64,000 nt of DNA from a virus, in IMG/VR virus record IMGVR_UViG_3300030331_002523, positions 1 through 64,000 of that record. One strand, written 5' to 3'. The position numbers were made by a program, and so were the translations under genes. Numbering within the stretch: position 1 is the stretch's first letter; each line of letters opens with the position of its first letter. Positions 60,317 through 64,000 of the stretch are shown one piece after another. Under the pieces are notes generated by a model, which saw only the letters and a program-made list of their open reading frames with translations, was not told the origin of the DNA and searched no databases.

Positions 60317-62305
60317 TTATTTAAATAAATCAAGCTGTCCACAGCTTATTCCTAAGATATTATCTATCTCTTTTTCAATAGCTTGCTGATAATATTTATA
60401 GTTAATATCATAGGTATCCCACTTAGGGTTCAGAGTCATCTTATTATAGACTGTAGCTAACCATGGACCTGACTCAAGTTGAATCATACGTCCATCATTT
60501 TTGTTTACCTTAATAAGCTTACTACCTCTATTAGAGATATAATATCTATTTATCTTTTGTAAATTGTCAACAGTAAGATTGTTATCTTTAAGATACTGTG
60601 ATGTTACCTGCCAACCACTGTTAGTTTTACTACCTATACAATAATCCAGAATGTTTTGATTCTGTTGTAAATATACTTGTGGTAAAACACCGTTTACAAA
60701 ATATTCATAGATACCTTTTGGAATAACTAGTTTAGACTTATTCTTATGCATAGCTAGATCTGTAAACTCAAACCTACCTTTACATTTAACAGGAGCATAG
60801 TAGAATTTATCCTTATCTGTTTTAAATAGATAATGAGGATTCTTCTGCTTAAGTTCTCTAAACTTTGTTAGATCTGTCTCAATATATTTAAAGATACCAA
60901 TATAGTTATTGACATCACCAAATACAATCTTTTGATACTGATCATGCTCAAGTTGCAACATAGTTATCTCTTCCCATTTCTTACATACCTTCATATAAGT
61001 TTCAATAGCAGTTTTAGGAATCATAGTCTCTATACCATCTGTATTCTGCATAATAGCAATGGCCTCTGGTATTGCTTCCATGATCATCTCATAAAGCATC
61101 ATCAAGGTTAACTGACCATTAATTGTAATACGCATAGTAAACTCCGGATCATATAGAAAAGAATTCTTATCATTAGAAAGACCATATGTACTATTAAGTA
61201 TAATCTTGTATACATAGTTCATAGGATTACTCTTAGGAATCTTTTTTCTTTCATTAAAGAACCATTCATACTGATCACAAAACTGTTGTGCTGGAAAGTG
61301 TCCTGGAGACCATTTATTCTTAATAGCCAAGTTAGGATAGAAGCTTGTAACATCTGAAGACATTATAACCATATCTTCTGTCTCTTCAAACACCCCCGCT
61401 CTTGTTGCACCATGTACACCACCTAAGCCAAAGTCTGTTTTAACACCCCGGTATTTTACACTATACTTAAAAGCACCTTTGATACTCAACGGATCAAGTT
61501 CAACAGTCCTAAATCTATCAAGAAGACTATTAAACTCTGCTGTCTCAAACTTAATATAAGGTAATATAATATCTTCAAGTTTAATAACACGTCTAAAAGT
61601 TCTTAATTGCTTAAGGTCCCGCTTGGGTATATTAAGCTCCTTACTAAGATAGTAACTAAATAACTCTTTAGATATTCTTGGCTCTGATGCATTTAGTAGA
61701 TTAATACCATAACGTTTAGATAAATCCAATCTTAGTGCAATCAAACTTTTTGATTTATTATATATCTCCTCTGTTGCTTCCACATCATTAATACAATACT
61801 CAATGATCATATCAATCTCTTCTTGAGTAGTTATCTCTGTGTCATGCTCAATAGGCATATCAAGAATATTATTCCAATCCATTGTATACTCAATCCATTT
61901 AAGACTAGACCGCTTGGCCATATTGTCCCAATGATTAAGTTTGTATACATCAATATGTGGTATCTTTAGATCCCATGGTGCATAGGGCGGAAAGTTTCTA
62001 TTATTAATTAAGTCAATAGTTTTTTGTGCAAAGTCATAAATCTTCCTTGCAAACACTTCACCTTTACCCCACTGTTCATGGTTCTCCATTATATGGTTGG
62101 TTACTTGTCCATCAAAAGCTAATCCATTAAAGGATATGTGAAAAGATCTTTCTTCTACATTTTCTCTCAAGAAATCTATAAAAGAATCAGAATCATCTCT
62201 TAGCTCATGAATGACAAAAACCCTTGTATCATTGCTTTTATAATGTTTGAACACTGCAACAAAGCAATTGCATAGTGTTTCATAATCCATGACCCAGTGA
62301 TTCAT
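60317..62305 (-). CDS. Family B DNA polymerase (662 aa)
   Basis: This is the phage replicase. The 3'-5' exonuclease sites are D7-Tyr-E9, N60...D65 in Phe-Asn-Gly-Leu-Ala-Phe-Asp, and Y170-Cys-Ile-Asn-D174. The polymerase sites are motif A D318-Val-Thr-Ser-Phe-Tyr-Pro (318-324), motif B K367...N371-Ser-Thr-Tyr-Gly (367-375) and motif C N421-Thr-D423-Gly, where Asp-Thr-Asp-Ser is canonical. The loss of the first Asp of motif C is notable; Asp423 can still bind metal. At 662 residues it is compact, in the range of small phage PolB enzymes. crAss-like phages are known to use either family A or B. It is preceded by two mini-genes, one ending 1 base before its ATG. Confidence 0.93.
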   Translation of the reverse strand: MNHWVMDYETLCNCFVAVFKHYKSNDTRVFVIHELRDDSDSFIDFLRENVEERSFHISFNGLAFDGQVTNHIMENHEQWGKGEVFARKIYDFAQKTIDLINNRNFPPYAPWDLKIPHIDVYKLNHWDNMAKRSSLKWIEYTMDWNNILDMPIEHDTEITTQEEIDMIIEYCINDVEATEEIYNKSKSLIALRLDLSKRYGINLLNASEPRISKELFSYYLSKELNIPKRDLKQLRTFRRVIKLEDIILPYIKFETAEFNSLLDRFRTVELDPLSIKGAFKYSVKYRGVKTDFGLGGVHGATRAGVFEETEDMVIMSSDVTSFYPNLAIKNKWSPGHFPAQQFCDQYEWFFNERKKIPKSNPMNYVYKIILNSTYGLSNDKNSFLYDPEFTMRITINGQLTLMMLYEMIMEAIPEAIAIMQNTDGIETMIPKTAIETYMKVCKKWEEITMLQLEHDQYQKIVFGDVNNYIGIFKYIETDLTKFRELKQKNPHYLFKTDKDKFYYAPVKCKGRFEFTDLAMHKNKSKLVIPKGIYEYFVNGVLPQVYLQQNQNILDYCIGSKTNSGWQVTSQYLKDNNLTVDNLQKINRYYISNRGSKLIKVNKNDGRMIQLESGPWLATVYNKMTLNPKWDTYDINYKYYQQAIEKEIDNILGISCGQLDLFK

Positions 62306-62306
62306 A

Positions 62307-62399
62307 CTAATAAAATATAAATGTTAATATCAATGTAACTAATATACCAATAATGCCTATGGTAAATCCTAACATAGCATCATCATAATTATTTTTCAT
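62307..62399 (-). CDS. Small single-pass membrane peptide (30 aa)
   Basis: The frame Met-Lys-Asn-Asn-Tyr-Asp-Asp leads into one hydrophobic segment (Gly-Phe-Thr-Ile-Gly-Ile-Ile-Gly-Ile-Leu) to the C-terminus. It overlaps the end of the upstream mini-gene and ends 1 base before the polymerase start, so translation may be coupled to the polymerase. Too short to classify. Confidence 0.4.
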   Translation of the reverse strand: MKNNYDDAMLGFTIGIIGILVTLILTFIFY

Positions 62400-62544
62400 C
62401 TTTATCTTTTCTATATTTTTCTTCCCACCTAGTCATATTTTCTATAAGTTGTTTTTGGTTTTCTATTTGATTAGCTTGTCTAACACATATCTTAATCAAT
62501 CTAAATATAAAATATAAAACCAGTATTGTAGTTAATGCTACCAT
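62389..62544 (-). CDS. Small membrane-anchored coiled-coil peptide (51 aa)
   Basis: A hydrophobic N-terminal segment (Ala-Leu-Thr-Thr-Ile-Leu-Val-Leu-Tyr-Phe-Ile) is followed by a charged helix with heptad spacing (Gln-Ile-Glu-Asn-Gln-Lys-Gln-Leu-Ile-Glu-Asn-Met). It overlaps the next mini-gene by 11 bases. It is the first gene downstream of the terminator at 62560-62586 in its own direction, so it needs its own promoter or read-through. Confidence 0.45.
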   Translation of the reverse strand: MVALTTILVLYFIFRLIKICVRQANQIENQKQLIENMTRWEEKYRKDKDEK

Positions 62545-62559
62545 AATTTAAAATTTTTA

Positions 62560-62586
62560 GCAAAAGAAAGGGGACCGAAGCCCCCT
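62560..62586 (-). terminator. Intrinsic terminator with UUCG tetraloop
   Basis: Read on the minus strand, AGGGGGC-TTCG-GTCCCCT forms a 7-bp stem (one G-U pair) closed by the very stable C(UUCG)G tetraloop, followed by TTTCTTTT. It lies about 28 bases past the stop of the 151-aa gene and ahead of the polymerase mini-gene chain. It is the clearest terminator in the window. Confidence 0.88.
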
Positions 62587-62613
62587 CTCATTGCATTCAC
62601 ACAAATAAAATAG

Positions 62614-63069
62614 TTAAGAAACTATGTTAAGATTAGTTGCCTTTGCAGAACTCATGTTCTTGTTATAAGGCTCAGGATCTTTTGTTAAAAATCCTTCAAT
62701 GTCATATTTATTTTTGCTTATATTGATACCAAAAGTTTCAACAAAGCCTTTGATTTCTTCAGCATCTGTTATATAATACTCTGCATGAGTATCCAGCATA
62801 ACTCTCTGCTCTTTAATTTCTTTACCGTTAGCTCTTTTACCTACTCTTAGTTTAACCTCATCTCCATTGTCATCTAACTTAGGGACCATGTGATAAGAAC
62901 CTTTGTAGGTCTTAGATATAACTGCAAGAATTTTACTTCCTGGATCAAATATTGCCTCTACATAAGGACAATCATTTGTTGCAGGCATTAGTTTAAAGGT
63001 CTTATATGGACCCCAGTTTGATGTGGTAATGATCATGTTACCACCAAAACTTATTGATTTTTTTGCCAT
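62614..63069 (-). CDS. Protein of unknown function (151 aa) in the replication block
   Basis: The chain starts Met-Ala-Lys-Lys-Ser-Ile-Ser-Phe-Gly-Gly and is beta-rich in the first half, with Asn-Trp-Gly-Pro-Tyr-Lys-Thr-Phe-Lys and a Lys-rich loop near 78-88. An acidic segment (Thr-Asp-Ala-Glu-Glu-Ile-Lys-Gly-Phe-Val-Glu) follows. A single-stranded DNA-binding or OB-type role would fit both fold style and position next to the polymerase, but no diagnostic motif proves it. A strong terminator follows, implying a separate, probably well-expressed transcript. Confidence 0.6.
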   Translation of the reverse strand: MAKKSISFGGNMIITTSNWGPYKTFKLMPATNDCPYVEAIFDPGSKILAVISKTYKGSYHMVPKLDDNGDEVKLRVGKRANGKEIKEQRVMLDTHAEYYITDAEEIKGFVETFGINISKNKYDIEGFLTKDPEPYNKNMSSAKATNLNIVS

Positions 63070-63088
63070 AATTTTATATAGTTTTTAA

Positions 63089-63664
63089 TTATTTTACTCT
63101 CAGCAAAGATAGTAATTTTTTATTAAAAATATCCAAATCATCACTCTTTTTCATTGTAAGTTCTTCTTTTTTCAAATTGGGTTTGTCACAAAGTTCAAAG
63201 ACTTTATATAACAACTCCGGATCTACTGCTAGTTCTTCAGCATACTCATCATGATAAAACTCAGGATGTAAATATGAATCAACATATATAGCAATAGTTC
63301 CTTTATCTCCAAAGAAATCTGTAATATTAGTTTTTATTGGCTCACTTATTTTTGAATATCTACCACGTACTATGTGGTTAAAGTCATGACCAATGCCAGA
63401 CATGTCAAAGACATATACATGTTTTGTAGGACTCACTTGAAAATAGTCTTCAAATTTAGAGTTCTGCAAAAGATATAATGTCTCAAACTTTGCCCAAGCA
63501 TCAGTCTTCCTTTGTTTATATAAACATATAAATTTTCTATCAACAACACTATAGTAATCTTTCCACGATAAATATGTTTCTACAGGAGTATAATCTACAC
63601 CCCTGCGTATCCCAAGCAATGGATACAAAAACACTTTACTTTTTTGGAAATATTTACTGTGCAT
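63089..63664 (-). CDS. Protein of unknown function (191 aa) in the replication block
   Basis: A soluble, Tyr/Phe/Lys-rich mixed-fold protein with Tyr-Leu-Ser-Trp-Lys-Asp-Tyr-Tyr near residue 31 and Val-Phe-Asp-Met-Ser-Gly-Ile-Gly-His-Asp near 85. The C-terminal 40 residues are charged and helical. It begins in a TAATG overlap with the nuclease gene upstream and is likely co-expressed with it. No family is recognised. Similar Tyr-rich proteins of this length sit near replication genes in related phages as far as I recall. Confidence 0.55.
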   Translation of the reverse strand: MHSKYFQKSKVFLYPLLGIRRGVDYTPVETYLSWKDYYSVVDRKFICLYKQRKTDAWAKFETLYLLQNSKFEDYFQVSPTKHVYVFDMSGIGHDFNHIVRGRYSKISEPIKTNITDFFGDKGTIAIYVDSYLHPEFYHDEYAEELAVDPELLYKVFELCDKPNLKKEELTMKKSDDLDIFNKKLLSLLRVK

Positions 63665-64000
63665 TATAATGTTACTTCATTCACTAAAAATTCATATGGT
63701 AAATCAAAATTCATATTATCAATATGATATTTTGCTACATCAAGTGCCTGCTCTAGTCCTACATACCATGAATCCATAGTAGTAGGTCTTACAGGAAAAC
63801 TATAAATTTGATTATACTTATCTATTACTATAAAGGTAAAGTTTATTTTGTAATCTTTACCCTTATCACCAGCATTTTTTAATGCTAGTACTGAATAAAT
63901 AGCCGCTTGTAACCAATAATTATAAAATTCTACTGTTTCAGCAAACTCTGTGACACTCTTGCCTGTGGTTTTAAAATCTATTATTCTTATTGTCTTATTC
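63664..64000 (-). CDS. C-terminal part of a PD-(D/E)XK (RecB/Cas4-like) nuclease, truncated by window edge
   Basis: The frame is open to base 64000, giving 111 residues and the stop at 63664-63666. Near the visible start, Ile-Ile-Asp-Phe-Lys-Thr-Thr-Gly-Lys gives the Asp-x-Lys pair of PD-(D/E)XK nucleases. About 20 residues on, Tyr-Trp-Leu-Gln-Ala-Ala-Ile-Tyr-Ser matches the QxxxY motif of the RecB/Cas4 branch. The remaining part is alpha/beta. Such exonucleases are common beside phage polymerases and process DNA ends in replication or recombination. The N-terminal part with the first acidic residue is outside the window. Confidence 0.8.
   Translation of the reverse strand, partial: NKTIRIIDFKTTGKSVTEFAETVEFYNYWLQAAIYSVLALKNAGDKGKDYKINFTFIVIDKYNQIYSFPVRPTTMDSWYVGLEQALDVAKYHIDNMNFDLPYEFLVNEVTL

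Noticed and set aside
1-64000. Prophage or temperate signs (integrase, repressor, attachment repeats)
   Set aside because: No integrase, recombinase, repressor or flanking host genes were found, so a lytic-type phage genome fragment is the simpler reading.

Overview
The window is a piece of a large, AT-rich double-stranded DNA phage genome. It lies within the Crassvirales-like (crAss-like) lineage, or close to it, and the host is probably a marine member of Bacteroidota. The phage assignment rests on five things: a run of very large tail and virion genes on the + strand; a 5174-residue protein that carries the D-F-D-I-D active-site motif of single-chain two-barrel RNA polymerases and a crAss-like N-terminal region; a family B DNA polymerase; a holin; and many tiny phage-type genes. 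The host assignment rests on a protein with a type IX secretion (T9SS) C-terminal sorting domain and the Gly-Cys-Thr-Asp repeats typical of Flavobacteriia, and on A/T-rich start regions with little Shine-Dalgarno signal. It is inferred from sequence features recalled from memory, not from a database search.

Layout. 1-44503 (+): end of a structural gene, a 3220-aa tail protein with two von Willebrand A domains, then six more giant genes (1304, 845, 1092, 1173, 5174 and 1872 aa) that look like virion cargo and the virion RNA polymerase. 44636-46495 (-): a B12-dependent class II ribonucleotide reductase, inserted against the direction of its neighbours, followed by a 181-bp divergent promoter region. 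46677-56494 (+): an accessory and lysis block. It holds coiled-coil membrane proteins, three proteins with signal peptides (a thioredoxin fold lacking CxxC, a T9SS-sorted repeat protein, and a probable outer-membrane barrel or lipoprotein), a dense chain of tiny Lys/Arg/Cys-rich proteins, a 3-TM holin, a staphylococcal-nuclease-like enzyme and several small beta-rich proteins. 56477-64000 (-): the nucleotide metabolism and replication block. It holds an SPL-like radical SAM protein, uracil-DNA glycosylase, tRNA-Arg(UCU), a DUF3310 protein, a DUF932-like protein, DNA polymerase B, unknown proteins and the end of a PD-(D/E)XK nuclease, with several overlapping mini-genes for membrane or zinc-ribbon peptides.

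How the parts fit. The + strand block from 1 to 44 kb would build the tail and the proteins injected with the DNA, including an RNA polymerase to start early transcription. The minus strand block at 56-64 kb would be the early replication program. The accessory block between them mixes lysis functions with proteins sent to the periplasm, outer membrane or cell surface, probably to alter the infected cell or contribute to the particle. Genes are packed tightly: many junctions are TAATG or ATGA overlaps, implying translational coupling. No CRISPR array, insertion sequence, integrase or attachment site was seen. No stretch longer than 300 bases lacks a gene once the mini-genes are included.
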